A stretch of DNA of 64,000 nucleotides from Nakamurella sp. A5-74 (GTDB lineage: Bacteria; Actinomycetota; Actinomycetes; Mycobacteriales; Nakamurellaceae). The notes below the pieces were generated by a model. The model searched no databases, had not been told where the DNA came from, and saw nothing but the letters and a program-made list of their open reading frames with translations. The translations under genes and the position numbers were made by a program. This document shows positions 1 to 10,330 of this stretch, in pieces; positions within the stretch are counted from its first letter, which is position 1; every line of letters starts with the position of its first letter. Location: NCBI RefSeq assembly GCF_040438885.1, contig NZ_CP159218.1, positions 1,922,001 to 1,986,000 on the forward strand, given 5' to 3'.

Positions 1-17
1 GTCGATCGGTGTGTCGT

Positions 18-1220
18 TCACAGCGCCTCCACCAGCATCGCGGCACCCTGGCCGACGCCGACACACAGCGTGGCCAACCCGCGACGGGTCTGCTCGCGCT
101 CCATCCGGCCCAGCAGGGTGACGAGGATGCGCGTACCGGAGCAGCCCAGTGGATGCCCCAACGCGATCGCCCCACCGTCGTTGTTCACGACCTCCGGGTC
201 GAGACCCAGACCGCGGACGCAGGCCAGCGCCTGGGGCGCGAACGCCTCGTTCAACTCGATCGATCCGAGCTCGTCCACGCTCCATCCGACCCGGTCCAAC
301 ACCTTGCGGGTGGCGGGGATCGGTCCCATGCCCATCACCGATGGGGCGACCCCGACGGCTGCCGATGCGGCAACCCTGGCTCGCGGCATCAGCCCGAAGC
401 GCTCGATCGCCCGCTCGCTGGCGACCAGGACTGCCGCGGCACCGTCGTTGAGCGAGGAAGCATTGCCGGCAGTCACCACCGAGCCGCCGGTGACCACCGG
501 TCGCAACCCGGCCAGCACCTCCACGGTGGATCCGGGGCGCGGCCCCTCATCGGTGTCGAAGACTGTCTCTCCCTTGCGGGTGCGGATGGTCAGCGGGGCG
601 ATCTCGTCGGCGAACCGGCCGCCGGCGATCGCCGCGAGCGCGCGATCGTGGGAGCGGGCAGCAAAGGCGTCCGAGTCGGCCCGGGAGATCCCCTCGACGC
701 GGGCCACCTTCTCCGCGGTCTCCGGCATGGAGGCCGTTGCCTCACCACCGTCGAGTGGAACGAGCGCCGGGTTGGTGAAACGCCAGCCGATCGAGGTGTC
801 GACGATCTCGCCGGGCCGGGCGAACGCGGTCTCGGGCTTGGCGAGCACCCACGGCGCCCGGGTCATCGATTCCACCCCACCGGCGATCACCACGTCGGCC
901 TGCTCGGAGGCGACCATCGCGGCGGCGGTGGAGACAGCAGTGAGTCCGGAAGCGCACAGCCGGTTGACGGTGAAGCCGGGGACGGTGTCCGGGAGCCCGG
1001 CCAGCAGGGTGGCCATCCGGGCGACGTTGCGGTTGTCCTCGCCCGCCTGGTTGGCCGCACCCCAGACGACCTCGTCGATGCACGACGGGTCGATCCCCGT
1101 GCGCTGCACGAGCGCCCGCAGGACGTGCGCGGAGAGGTCGTCGGGGCGGACGGTCGACAGCATTCCGCCGTACCGACCGATCGGCGTGCGGACCCCGCCC
1201 ACCAGGAATGCCTGCGCCAC
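18..1220 (-). CDS. acetyl-CoA C-acyltransferase, 3-oxoadipyl-CoA thiolase-like
   Basis: Thiolase-superfamily enzyme that cleaves a 3-oxoacyl-CoA with CoA to give acetyl-CoA and a shortened acyl-CoA, in the cytosol. The 400-residue length is that of a degradative thiolase. Cys89 in NRLCASG is the acyl-accepting nucleophile, His356 lies in GHPLGCSG and Cys386 in LCVGVGQG, so the triad is complete. The N-terminal IGRYGG..STVRPDDL and EDNRNVARMA stretches resemble PcaF/PaaJ 3-oxoadipyl-CoA thiolases more than beta-oxidation FadA, which suggests aromatic-acid catabolism, but substrate is an inference. Start is GTG with an AGAGGAG ribosome site about 7 nt upstream. A perfect TetR-type operator lies about 80 bp upstream, so the gene is probably repressed by an acyl-CoA-sensing TetR protein encoded outside the window. 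The stop codon is almost at the window edge. Confidence 0.9.
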   Translation of the reverse strand: MAQAFLVGGVRTPIGRYGGMLSTVRPDDLSAHVLRALVQRTGIDPSCIDEVVWGAANQAGEDNRNVARMATLLAGLPDTVPGFTVNRLCASGLTAVSTAAAMVASEQADVVIAGGVESMTRAPWVLAKPETAFARPGEIVDTSIGWRFTNPALVPLDGGEATASMPETAEKVARVEGISRADSDAFAARSHDRALAAIAGGRFADEIAPLTIRTRKGETVFDTDEGPRPGSTVEVLAGLRPVVTGGSVVTAGNASSLNDGAAAVLVASERAIERFGLMPRARVAASAAVGVAPSVMGMGPIPATRKVLDRVGWSVDELGSIELNEAFAPQALACVRGLGLDPEVVNNDGGAIALGHPLGCSGTRILVTLLGRMEREQTRRGLATLCVGVGQGAAMLVEAL

Positions 1221-1297
1221 GCGAGCTCCTCTGCTCCATCGGCGCCCGGCTCGTCGACCTGTTCCAGGCGGTGCGCAGGGGCCTCGGTCACCGCTAT

Positions 1298-1319
1298 TTA
1301 CCGACCATGTGGTCGGTAA
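1298..1319. promoter_or_regulatory. TetR-type operator palindrome
   Basis: Perfect inverted repeat with 10-bp arms, TTACCGACCA and its complement TGGTCGGTAA, around a 2-bp TG spacer. Arm length and the ACCGACC core are typical of TetR-family acyl-CoA or xenobiotic repressors. It sits between the divergent thiolase and MFS genes, about 80 bp upstream of the thiolase start. Read on the minus strand, a TAAATA hexamer immediately follows the palindrome and could be a thiolase -10 element. No TetR gene is present in the window. Confidence 0.75.
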
Positions 1320-1425
1320 TTCAATCTGTCATCCACTGATCAGTGTGTCAACGCGCGGAAGGCGGTGGTGCCGCATCGGTGACCGGGAGTGCGGTGTTCG
1401 GGTCGGCGGGAAGTCCGGGGTTGGG

Positions 1426-1440
1426 TACTCTGGGGGGGGG
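1426..1440 (+). promoter_or_regulatory. candidate -10 element followed by G9 tract, MFS gene
   Basis: TACTCT fits the actinobacterial TANNNT -10 pattern and is followed directly by nine consecutive G residues, so transcription would start within or next to the G tract. The MFS start codon lies about 125 nt further on, giving a long leader. The rest of the 1221-1564 intergenic stretch shows only this site and the TetR-type operator. Confidence 0.4.
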
Positions 1441-1564
1441 TCGACGCAGCCGTCAGCGTGCTTTCCAGTGGAACGGCCGGCATCGACGACCAGCCCCGAT
1501 ACCTCGGACCACCGAGCCTGCCGGGGCACATGCTCCCGTTCGGGAGCCGATCGAAGGCTTCAGC

Positions 1565-2860
1565 GTGACCCTGGAACGTCCCCCCTCCACCCCTGCCTCC
1601 ACAGGCGAATCCCTCCCGGGACCGCCGCGTTCCCTGCTCGGCATCCCCGCCATGCGATCCATCGTGATTCTGGCGGCGCTCGGCTTCCTGAGCTTCTTCG
1701 TGACGCTCTCCTCGCTCCCGGTCTATGCCGTGGGTCGGGGTGCGTCCGAAGCCCTCGCCGGACTCGCGACCTCGGTCATGCTCGTGTCCACCGTGGTGTG
1801 TCAACTGACGGTGCCGATGCTGTTGCGACGCTTCGGGACCGGCCCGGTGATGTGCGTCGGTCTCATCGCTCTGGGCGCGCCCACCCCGGCTCTTTTGTTG
1901 GGTACCGGGATCACCCCGTTGCTCGCGGTGTCGGTCGTTCGCGGACTCGGTTTCGCGATCCTGACGGTGACGCTGCCGCTGGTGGCGACCGAGGTCTCCC
2001 CGCGTGAACGACACGGCGCGGCCATCGGCCTGTACGGGTTGGCGATCGCCGTCCCCCAGCTGGTGATGGTGCCGGTCGGTCTGGCGCTGACCGAGGCCGG
2101 CGGATTCGAGTGGGTGGCCTGGTTGGGGATCGCGCCGCTCCTCGCCCTGCCGTTCGTCCGGCAGTTGGCCGGGCGGCCGCGGCCACCGGCCGTGAAGGAC
2201 GCGTCGGCCGAGGACATCGGTGACACGGTCGAAACCGCGGTCCCGTCGACCACCGTGCAGCAGCAAACCGGACGCGGCGTGCCGGGTCTGGCATCCGTCA
2301 CCGCGGTGCTGCTCACCTCGACGCTGGCCGGTGGCGGGATCCTGACGATCCTGCCCGTCCAACGTCCTGGGGCGTCGGCTGCCTGGGCGCTGGTCGCCTT
2401 CGGCATCACCGCGGCCCTGGTGAGATGGGCGGTCGGGCTGATGGCCGATCGTCGCGGTACCCGCTCCTTGCTGGGCTGGGGGATCGTCGGCAACGTGATC
2501 GGTCTGGCAGTGGTGGCCTGCGGAGCCACCTCTGCCGGGCTGACCGGAGACGTTCTCGTGGTGCTCGGAGCGTTCATCTTCGGGTGCGGATACGGCGCGG
2601 TGCAGAACCTCACCCTGCTCATCGGGTTTGCGATCGCGGGTGAGCAGCGCGCCAGGGCGAGCGCAGTCTGGAACGCCTCCTTCGACCTCGGCACGGCGAT
2701 CGGCGCGCTGTTGGTCGGATCGGTCGCGGCCTGGGCGAGCCTGCCGCTGGCCGTGCTGGTGTGCATCGCTCTCATCGCTGCGAGCGCGGTGCCGGGCCTG
2801 CGGGTCGCACGGCTGGCCGCGCAGGACGAGACCCGCGCGCGGCCGGAGCGAGCCTCCTGA
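1565..2860 (+). CDS. MFS transporter
   Basis: Major facilitator superfamily membrane protein of about 431 residues with roughly 12 hydrophobic segments, beginning with a helix rich in ILAALGFLSFF around residues 35-55. A basic loop after the second or third helix (RRFGTGP) and a charged central loop of about 30 residues (KDASAEDIGDTVET) fit the two-bundle MFS fold. Such proteins export drugs or metabolites by proton antiport, but no substrate can be deduced. The frame is open much further upstream, yet that part is Arg/Pro-rich and unlike a transporter N-terminus, so the GTG at 1565 was chosen; the ribosome site there is weak. The gene is divergent from the thiolase. Confidence 0.8.
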   Translation: MTLERPPSTPASTGESLPGPPRSLLGIPAMRSIVILAALGFLSFFVTLSSLPVYAVGRGASEALAGLATSVMLVSTVVCQLTVPMLLRRFGTGPVMCVGLIALGAPTPALLLGTGITPLLAVSVVRGLGFAILTVTLPLVATEVSPRERHGAAIGLYGLAIAVPQLVMVPVGLALTEAGGFEWVAWLGIAPLLALPFVRQLAGRPRPPAVKDASAEDIGDTVETAVPSTTVQQQTGRGVPGLASVTAVLLTSTLAGGGILTILPVQRPGASAAWALVAFGITAALVRWAVGLMADRRGTRSLLGWGIVGNVIGLAVVACGATSAGLTGDVLVVLGAFIFGCGYGAVQNLTLLIGFAIAGEQRARASAVWNASFDLGTAIGALLVGSVAAWASLPLAVLVCIALIAASAVPGLRVARLAAQDETRARPERAS

Positions 2861-2913
2861 TCTCCGCTCACCGATCGGTGCGGTGGTCGCTCCGCACGGG
2901 CGTCCCGGAGGGT

Positions 2914-3654
2914 TCAGATCTCCTGGTTGACCGGCAGGATCACCAGGTCACGGATCTGCACGTGCCGCGGACGGGTCAGCATGAAGACCATCGCCTCGGC
3001 CACGTCCTCGGAGTACATCCCCAGCCCGGCAGCCACATCCGCCTCACGTTGACGCTCGTCGGTGGCGTTCCACAGGTCGTTGAGCACGACCCCCGGTGCG
3101 ACTGCACCGATCCGTACCCCGGATCCCACCAGCTGCCGACGCACCCCGCGGACGAAGGCCTGCACGGCATGCTTCGACGCCGAATACACTGGCTCCCAGT
3201 GGATCGCCTGATGCCCGGACACCGAACTGGTGACCAGGATGTCGCCCGTTCCCTGAGCAGCGAGGTGTGCAGCGGCGGCGGCGACAGTGGCGATCACCCC
3301 GCTCACGTTGGAGCGCACCAGCGCATCGGCAGCCACCGGATCGATCTCCCGCACATCACCCGGCAGGTAGACACCCGCATTGGCCACGACGATGTCGAGC
3401 TGAGCGAACCGCTCGATCGCCGTGGCTACCAGCGTCTTTCCAGAACCCGGGTCGGACACGTCCAGGGTGAGCACCTCGACGGGACCGCGGAGCGTGGCTG
3501 CCGCCGTACGCAGCTTGTCGAGAGAGCGACCGGCCAGCAGCACGGAGCCGCCGCCCCGGGCGATCGATTGTGCCAGCGCGAGTCCGATGCCCGATCCGCC
3601 GCCGGTGATCGCGGCGACCTTGCCGGAGAACGGTGCAGAAGCACTGCTGCTCAT
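2914..3654 (-). CDS. SDR family oxidoreductase
   Basis: Classical short-chain dehydrogenase/reductase of 246 residues, a soluble NAD(P)(H)-dependent oxidoreductase. The cofactor glycine motif TGGGSGIG is at residues 17-24, NAG is at 92-94, and the catalytic Ser143/144, Tyr157 and Lys161 (YSASK) are all present. The HWEPVYSASKHAVQAF region resembles polyol or ribitol-type dehydrogenases, but the substrate is unknown. The ATG at 3654 was preferred over upstream in-frame starts because those would overlap the next SDR gene. It lies 43 bp downstream of another SDR gene on the same strand, so the two are probably one transcript. Confidence 0.85.
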   Translation of the reverse strand: MSSSASAPFSGKVAAITGGGSGIGLALAQSIARGGGSVLLAGRSLDKLRTAAATLRGPVEVLTLDVSDPGSGKTLVATAIERFAQLDIVVANAGVYLPGDVREIDPVAADALVRSNVSGVIATVAAAAAHLAAQGTGDILVTSSVSGHQAIHWEPVYSASKHAVQAFVRGVRRQLVGSGVRIGAVAPGVVLNDLWNATDERQREADVAAGLGMYSEDVAEAMVFMLTRPRHVQIRDLVILPVNQEI

Positions 3655-3697
3655 GGGATCTCGCTCTCGCATGGGTCTCGACGTCCGGGACTTGCGC

Positions 3698-4465
3698 TCA
3701 GACGATGCTGTAGCCGCCGTCGATGACGATGCACTCGCCGACAACGTACCGGGAGGCGTCGGAGGCCAGGAAGACGGCGATCCCGTCCAGATCGTCCGGT
3801 CGGCCCATCCGGCCGGCCGGGATCCGCGACACCCAGAACTCGCCCAGCTCTGCGTTGACGTCCAGGAACTGCTTCGTCAGGTCGGAGGCGAAGTAGCCGG
3901 GGGAGATGGCGTTGACGCGGATCCCACGGTCGATCCACTCGACCGCCAGCGAACGCGTGAGCTGTTCGACGCCCGCCTTGGCCGCGTTGTAGGACGCCTG
4001 GCGTTGCGGGATGTTCACCACGAACGCGGACATCGAGGCGACGTTGATCACGGAGGCCTGCCCGCCCGCCGCGAACACGACGCGGGCGAATGCCTGCGAG
4101 GTGAAGAACAGGCCGTTGAGGTCGATGTCGATCACCCGCCGCCAGTCGTGCGGGGTGACGTCGACGGAGTCGCCGTGCACGGCGATGCCGGCGCTGTTGA
4201 TGAGGACCCCTGGTGTGCCGTTGGCCGCCGCGGCTACGTCCATCGCCTTCGCCACCGAGTCGGCGTCGGTGACGTCGCAGTGGATCCCGGTGGCCGCCAC
4301 ACCGAACTCGGCGGACAGCCGCTCGGCACTGACGGTGACGTCATCGAGGATGTCGAGCAAGGAAACGGAGCAGCCCATCCGGGCCAGCGCAGTCGCCATC
4401 TGGTAACCGAGACCTCGTGCGCCACCGGTCACCACAGCGTGCCGGCCGTTCAGATCGTCGAACAT
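3698..4465 (-). CDS. SDR family oxidoreductase, polyol or 3-oxoacyl reductase-like
   Basis: Classical SDR of 255 residues. TGGARGLG is at residues 13-20, CDVTD at 63-67, NSAG at 90-93, catalytic Ser144, Tyr159 and Lys163 (YNAAK), and a C-terminal IDGGYS typical of FabG-like and sugar-alcohol dehydrogenases. It catalyses NAD(P)-dependent alcohol/ketone interconversion in the cytosol; substrate not determined. On the minus strand a TACGAT hexamer ends 6 nt before the ATG, so the mRNA is probably leaderless. It is the first gene of a two-gene SDR transcript. A tRNA-Arg gene lies about 220 bp upstream on the same strand. Confidence 0.85.
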   Translation of the reverse strand: MFDDLNGRHAVVTGGARGLGYQMATALARMGCSVSLLDILDDVTVSAERLSAEFGVAATGIHCDVTDADSVAKAMDVAAAANGTPGVLINSAGIAVHGDSVDVTPHDWRRVIDIDLNGLFFTSQAFARVVFAAGGQASVINVASMSAFVVNIPQRQASYNAAKAGVEQLTRSLAVEWIDRGIRVNAISPGYFASDLTKQFLDVNAELGEFWVSRIPAGRMGRPDDLDGIAVFLASDASRYVVGECIVIDGGYSIV

Positions 4466-4686
4466 GTGCCCATCGTAGAGAGGCGTTGCTGCGCTGGTCC
4501 GTCAGGTGTGCGGCAGGCCCGGCCACACCTGAGCTCCGGGTAGGACGGCCGAGACGGAGGCAGCGAGCACCCACCCGGCGCAGCAGCGAATGCGTCGATG
4601 TCTCGATGCCCGGAACTTCGTCTCCGCCCCCTCGTCGACGGGGCCGGACTCGCTTGACCGCACCGCAACGGTCGGTCGGCGGGGAG

Positions 4687-4760
4687 TGCGCCCGGCAGGG
4701 TTCGAACCTGCGACCTGAGGATTAGAAGTCCCCTGCTCTATCCAGCTGAGCTACGAGCGC
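4687..4760 (-). tRNA. tRNA-Arg (anticodon TCT)
   Basis: The 74-nt minus-strand sequence folds as a cloverleaf: acceptor GCGCTCG pairs with CGGGCGC, the D arm is GCTC..GAGC, the anticodon loop CTTCTAA carries TCT, and the T loop is GGTTCGAACC. Discriminator base is A. CCA is not encoded, as is usual in actinobacteria. Confidence 0.95.
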
Positions 4761-4868
4761 CTGATCGTCGATCCTAGATCCTGGGCCGAGGTGTGATCTC
4801 GCATCCACCGGGTCCGCTCTGCGCTCGCGCACGCGAGGGTGCCGCGCTCCGGTCGATACGCTGGGGAT

Positions 4869-7040
4869 GTGGCAGAGCAGGTGGTTGGCAGGCGATCCCG
4901 GACCAGGACGACATCGGTCGCTCCCGTGCGTTGGCGGACCACCGGGGTGGTCGTCGCTGCCGTCACCATCGCCGTGTGCGTGTCCATCGGGCTGACGACG
5001 ATCGTCAGCCCGCGCGCCACCCTCGGTCTGCCGTCGGCCGGTGACGTCACCGAGTGGGGCCTGGCCCTCGTGAAGTCGGTGTTCGACCTGTCGGCCGCGC
5101 TGACCATCGGGTGGCTCGTCGCGGCAGTCTTCCTGGTGCCGCCGCGCCGTGACGGCGTGCTGGACGTGGGTGGCTACCGGGCCGTGCGGGCGGCCTCACT
5201 GTGCGCGATGGTCTGGACAGCGGCGGCGCTCGCACTGGTGCCACTCACGGTGTCGGACGCGGCCGGCAAGCCGCTCAGCACCTCGCTGAGCGCGGACCAG
5301 ATCACCTTCGGGCTGCAGGCGCTGGAGAACGTCCGCGCCCCCGCGTGGGCAGCGCTCGCCGCTGTCCTGGTGGCGATCCTCGCACGAGTGGTACTGCGTC
5401 CAGGAGGAGCTGCGCTCGTGCTCGCGCCGGCGCTGCTGGGCCTGATCCCGATCGCCGTCTCCGGGCATGCCGCCCAGTCCGGGGACCACGACCTCGCCAG
5501 TGATTCGATGATCTACCACCTGGTCGGCATTTCGATCTGGGTCGGTGGCCTGGTCGCCGTTCTCGGACTGCTGCGGCAGCGGGTCGAACATCTCGGCGTG
5601 ATCGTCCGGCGCTACTCGCTGCTCGCGCTGGTGTCCTTCATCGCCGTCGGACTGTCGGGCCTGCTCAACGCGTGGGTGCGGTTCAGTGCCTTCAGTGACG
5701 TGTTCGGCACTGACTACGGCCGGCTCGTGGTCATCAAGACCCTGCTGATCGTGCTGCTCGGCGCCGCCGGCTACTGGCACCGCCGACGCACCATCCCACG
5801 GTTGGTCGCCGGCAGCCGCTCGGCAATCGTGCGATTGGCGACCGTCGAGATCGCCGTGATGGCTGCCACCGTCGGCGTCGCCGTCGCGCTCGGACGTACT
5901 GCCAGTCCGCCGCCCTCGGGAGCCGTCCCGGACAACCTGACCGAGACGCTCGGCTACTCGCTGCCCGGCCCGCCGGCGTTCTGGAACCTGGTCAGCGCGT
6001 GGCGGTTCGACCTCATCCTGGGCACCCTCTCCCTGGTGGCAGTCGGGCTGTACCTCTACGGCGTGTTCCGGTTGCGGCGCAGAGGCATCGCCTGGGCCAC
6101 CAACCGGACGGTGTGCTGGTCGCTCGGTTGGCTGACCGTGCTCGTCGCCACGTCGTCGGGCATCGGCCGGTACGGGGTCGCCCAGTTCTCCATCCACATG
6201 ATCAGTCACATGGCGCTGGGCATGATCGCGCCGATCCTGCTCGTGCTCGGTGGACCGGTGACCCTGCTGTTGCGGGTGTTGCCCGCGTCCCGGGCACCTG
6301 CCGCACCCGGGATGCGCGAACTCGTGGTGCGGGCGATGCACAGCCCGGTCACCCGGTTCGTCACCCACCCGCTGATCGTGCTGGCGCTGTTCATCGGATC
6401 GTTCTACGCGGTCTACTTCACCGGGATCTTCGCCTTCCTGATGGCCGGCCACTTCGGGCACCTGGTGATGGAGGTGCACTTCCTGGGGGTGGGCTACCTC
6501 TACTACTGGGTGATCATCGGAGTGGACAGCTCACCGCGACGGCTGCCGTACATGGCGAAGCTGGGATTGTTGTTGGCTGCCTTGCCGTTCCACGCGTTCT
6601 TCGGGCTGGCTATGATGAACAACCGCACCTCCGTCGACCCGGACTACTACCGTGACCTCGCGTTGCCCTGGGTGGGAGATCTGATCTCCGACCAGCGGCT
6701 CGGCGGCGCGATCGCCTGGGGCGCAACGGAGATCCCGATCATCATCGTGGTGATCGCGCTGATGTCGCAGTGGGCGGCCGGCGATGCCCGCGAGGCGCGG
6801 CGCAGCGACAAGCTGGGCGACTCGAAAGCAGACGAGGACCTGGACGCCTACAACGCGATGCTGGCCGAACTGGCTTTCCGGGAGGTCGATGCCCGGCAGG
6901 GCCCGAGACGCAGCGGACCGTCGGGGCACGCCCGGCAGTCGGGGCCGTCGGGCACCTCGGGGCGGGCCAGTCCATCGGGGTCCTCCGGATCCAGCGGCGC
7001 CACCCAGCCGTCCGGGACGCATCCGGACACCGACCAGTAG
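4869..7040 (+). CDS. fused CopD-like / CtaG (caa3 oxidase assembly) membrane protein
   Basis: Large polytopic membrane protein of about 723 residues. The N-terminal half, about 10 hydrophobic segments including SGHAAQSGDHDLA and IWVGGLVAVLGLL, matches the CopD copper-resistance/uptake family. The C-terminal half, with HMISHMALGMIAPILLVLG and HFGHLVMEVHFLGVG, matches the CtaG family linked to copper insertion in caa3-type oxidases. Conserved His and Met residues in these helices are likely copper ligands. This CopD-CtaG fusion is common in actinobacteria. The tail is a low-complexity Ser/Gly/Pro segment of about 60 residues. A TACGCT hexamer ends 6 nt before the GTG at 4869, which implies a leaderless transcript and argues against the ATG 30 nt upstream. 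Confidence 0.88.
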   Translation: MAEQVVGRRSRTRTTSVAPVRWRTTGVVVAAVTIAVCVSIGLTTIVSPRATLGLPSAGDVTEWGLALVKSVFDLSAALTIGWLVAAVFLVPPRRDGVLDVGGYRAVRAASLCAMVWTAAALALVPLTVSDAAGKPLSTSLSADQITFGLQALENVRAPAWAALAAVLVAILARVVLRPGGAALVLAPALLGLIPIAVSGHAAQSGDHDLASDSMIYHLVGISIWVGGLVAVLGLLRQRVEHLGVIVRRYSLLALVSFIAVGLSGLLNAWVRFSAFSDVFGTDYGRLVVIKTLLIVLLGAAGYWHRRRTIPRLVAGSRSAIVRLATVEIAVMAATVGVAVALGRTASPPPSGAVPDNLTETLGYSLPGPPAFWNLVSAWRFDLILGTLSLVAVGLYLYGVFRLRRRGIAWATNRTVCWSLGWLTVLVATSSGIGRYGVAQFSIHMISHMALGMIAPILLVLGGPVTLLLRVLPASRAPAAPGMRELVVRAMHSPVTRFVTHPLIVLALFIGSFYAVYFTGIFAFLMAGHFGHLVMEVHFLGVGYLYYWVIIGVDSSPRRLPYMAKLGLLLAALPFHAFFGLAMMNNRTSVDPDYYRDLALPWVGDLISDQRLGGAIAWGATEIPIIIVVIALMSQWAAGDAREARRSDKLGDSKADEDLDAYNAMLAELAFREVDARQGPRRSGPSGHARQSGPSGTSGRASPSGSSGSSGATQPSGTHPDTDQ

Positions 7041-7238
7041 GACGACTCCCGGTCGGGCCGCACTACGGGCACATCCCGCCGACAACGAGCAGCGCGGCAG
7101 TGCCGGTTGTCCACAGAGTCGAAGCTGTCCACAGGATCCAGGTCGGCTCGGCGGGAGCTGCCTGATGTCTTCGATGCTGGAGCGAACCGGACCGGGCAGG
7201 ACGCTCGAGATCCGGACCTCGAACAGAAGGAGAAAGCC

Positions 7239-7721
7239 ATGCGTCAGCAGGCAACAGCGTGGGTGATCGGTCATGTGGCCACGCCGGTGGAGACCCACGG
7301 CGACGGCAACGCGCAACGGACCAAGTTCCGCGTCCTGATCAACAGCCGGTACTTCGATCGGAACAGCCAGACCTGGGTGGAGCGGGAAGCGACCGGCACG
7401 GAGGTCACGTGCTGGGGCGAGCTCGCCCGCAACGTTGCCGGCAGTGTCCACCTCGGCGATCCGGTGATCGTCCACGGCCGGCTCGAGGAGAACCGCTGGG
7501 TCGATCGGGAAGGTGCCAAGCGCAAGAGCGTCCAGCTGATCGCCGAGTTGGTCGCTCACGACCTGAACCGGGGGACCGCCGCTTTCGCCAAGTCGGCGGC
7601 GGCGGTGGCCCGGTCCGGGATCGGCGATCTGGATACGGAGGCCTCGCACGCCGACGGCCTCGATCACGACGGGATCCTCGACCCGCGCGCCGAACCGGTT
7701 CCCGCGGGTGCGCCGTTCTGA
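7239..7721 (+). CDS. ssbB: single-stranded DNA-binding protein, SsbB-like paralogue
   Basis: OB-fold ssDNA-binding protein of 160 residues. The conserved core begins with QATAWVIGHVATPVE and includes VTCWGELARNVAGSVHLGDPVIVHGRL, the SSB signature. The replicative SSB has an acidic C-terminal tip ending DDDIPF that recruits partners; here the tail is short and ends EPVPAGAPF without the acidic run. That fits the second actinobacterial SSB (SsbB; Rv2478c-like), implicated in competence or sporulation-stage DNA handling rather than bulk replication. The start is decided by an AGAAGGAGAAA ribosome site ahead of ATG 7239; the frame is open upstream but lacks signals. EttA lies two genes downstream, as in M. 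tuberculosis. Confidence 0.9.
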   Translation: MRQQATAWVIGHVATPVETHGDGNAQRTKFRVLINSRYFDRNSQTWVEREATGTEVTCWGELARNVAGSVHLGDPVIVHGRLEENRWVDREGAKRKSVQLIAELVAHDLNRGTAAFAKSAAAVARSGIGDLDTEASHADGLDHDGILDPRAEPVPAGAPF

Positions 7722-7808
7722 CCCGGGATGTGACGGCGCTGCGCCCGGTGCCCGGACGGCGGTGCGGCCCGCTTCGGGTCGCTCCTTCCGGTCGCTACTG
7801 TGCGGAGC

Positions 7809-8402
7809 ATGACCGACGCCGCACGCCGTGAGACCAGCCCGCATCGTGTGCGGACCTCGGGGTCGACCGGGCGCGTCGCGGTGGCGCTGGTGCTCGCCAT
7901 GCTGGGACTGCTCACCGGGTGCACCAGCACCGTCACGCCCCAGGACATTCCGCAGGCGGAGAAGACCCTGTCCACGTTCACCGGTCCGGACTTCTCCGTG
8001 CTGTTGCCCGGCGAGCCCGACCAGACCACCAGGACGGTCTCCACAGCGGCCGGCGACCAGCAGCTCGTGTTCTACACGGTCGTCAGCAAGGACGCCGCGA
8101 TCTCCGTTGCGGTGACCACCTATCCGAACGGCGTTCCGGTGGACCTGGACGGGGCGGTGAACGGGGCGGCCGGCAACATCGGCGGCACTGTGCTGTCGTC
8201 GGCACCGATCACCATCGGCGCTGACGAGGGTCGCGACGGGCGGATCGGGTCCAGCCGGGACGGGGTCAACCTCGCCGTCTACTTCCGGATGGTGCTGAGC
8301 GGTCAACGGCTGGTCCAGATCCAGCAGGTCGTGACGGGCGCGGAGCTGGGGAGCCCGCCATCGAACTACCAGCAGATCGTCGAGTCTCTGGTGCTCAGCT
8401 GA
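7809..8402 (+). CDS. putative lipoprotein
   Basis: Secreted lipoprotein of 197 residues. A basic N-terminus (RR.ETSPHRVR) precedes a hydrophobic stretch VALVLAMLGLLTGC, in which LTGC is a good lipobox and Cys38 would be lipidated and anchored to the outer face of the membrane. The mature part (about 160 residues) contains FTGPDFSVLLPGEPDQTTR and resembles uncharacterised actinobacterial lipoproteins; no enzymatic motif is visible. A TACTGT hexamer ends 7 nt before the ATG, so the transcript is probably leaderless and the GTG 9 nt further upstream is unlikely to be used. Function unknown. Confidence 0.8.
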   Translation: MTDAARRETSPHRVRTSGSTGRVAVALVLAMLGLLTGCTSTVTPQDIPQAEKTLSTFTGPDFSVLLPGEPDQTTRTVSTAAGDQQLVFYTVVSKDAAISVAVTTYPNGVPVDLDGAVNGAAGNIGGTVLSSAPITIGADEGRDGRIGSSRDGVNLAVYFRMVLSGQRLVQIQQVVTGAELGSPPSNYQQIVESLVLS

Positions 8403-8589
8403 CCTGACCGGCTGATCGGGGTTGCGGACCGGTACAGCTGACCGGGTCGCGGCGGCCCTAGCGGGTGCGCGGCTGGTGGCCTGCGCACGGCTGCCCCCAG
8501 GACGGTGCGGCGGCGACCGGGCGGCCCGATGAGGCAGACTGTCGGTCGGACCGAAGCACGCAGTACATCCGGACGGAGCACGAAGGCCA

Positions 8590-10272
<1,683 letters not shown>

Positions 10273-10330
10273 ACCGCGACTGATCGGTGACGACAGCGGT
10301 GGACGGCCGCCGGAAGGAGTGGATCGGCTG

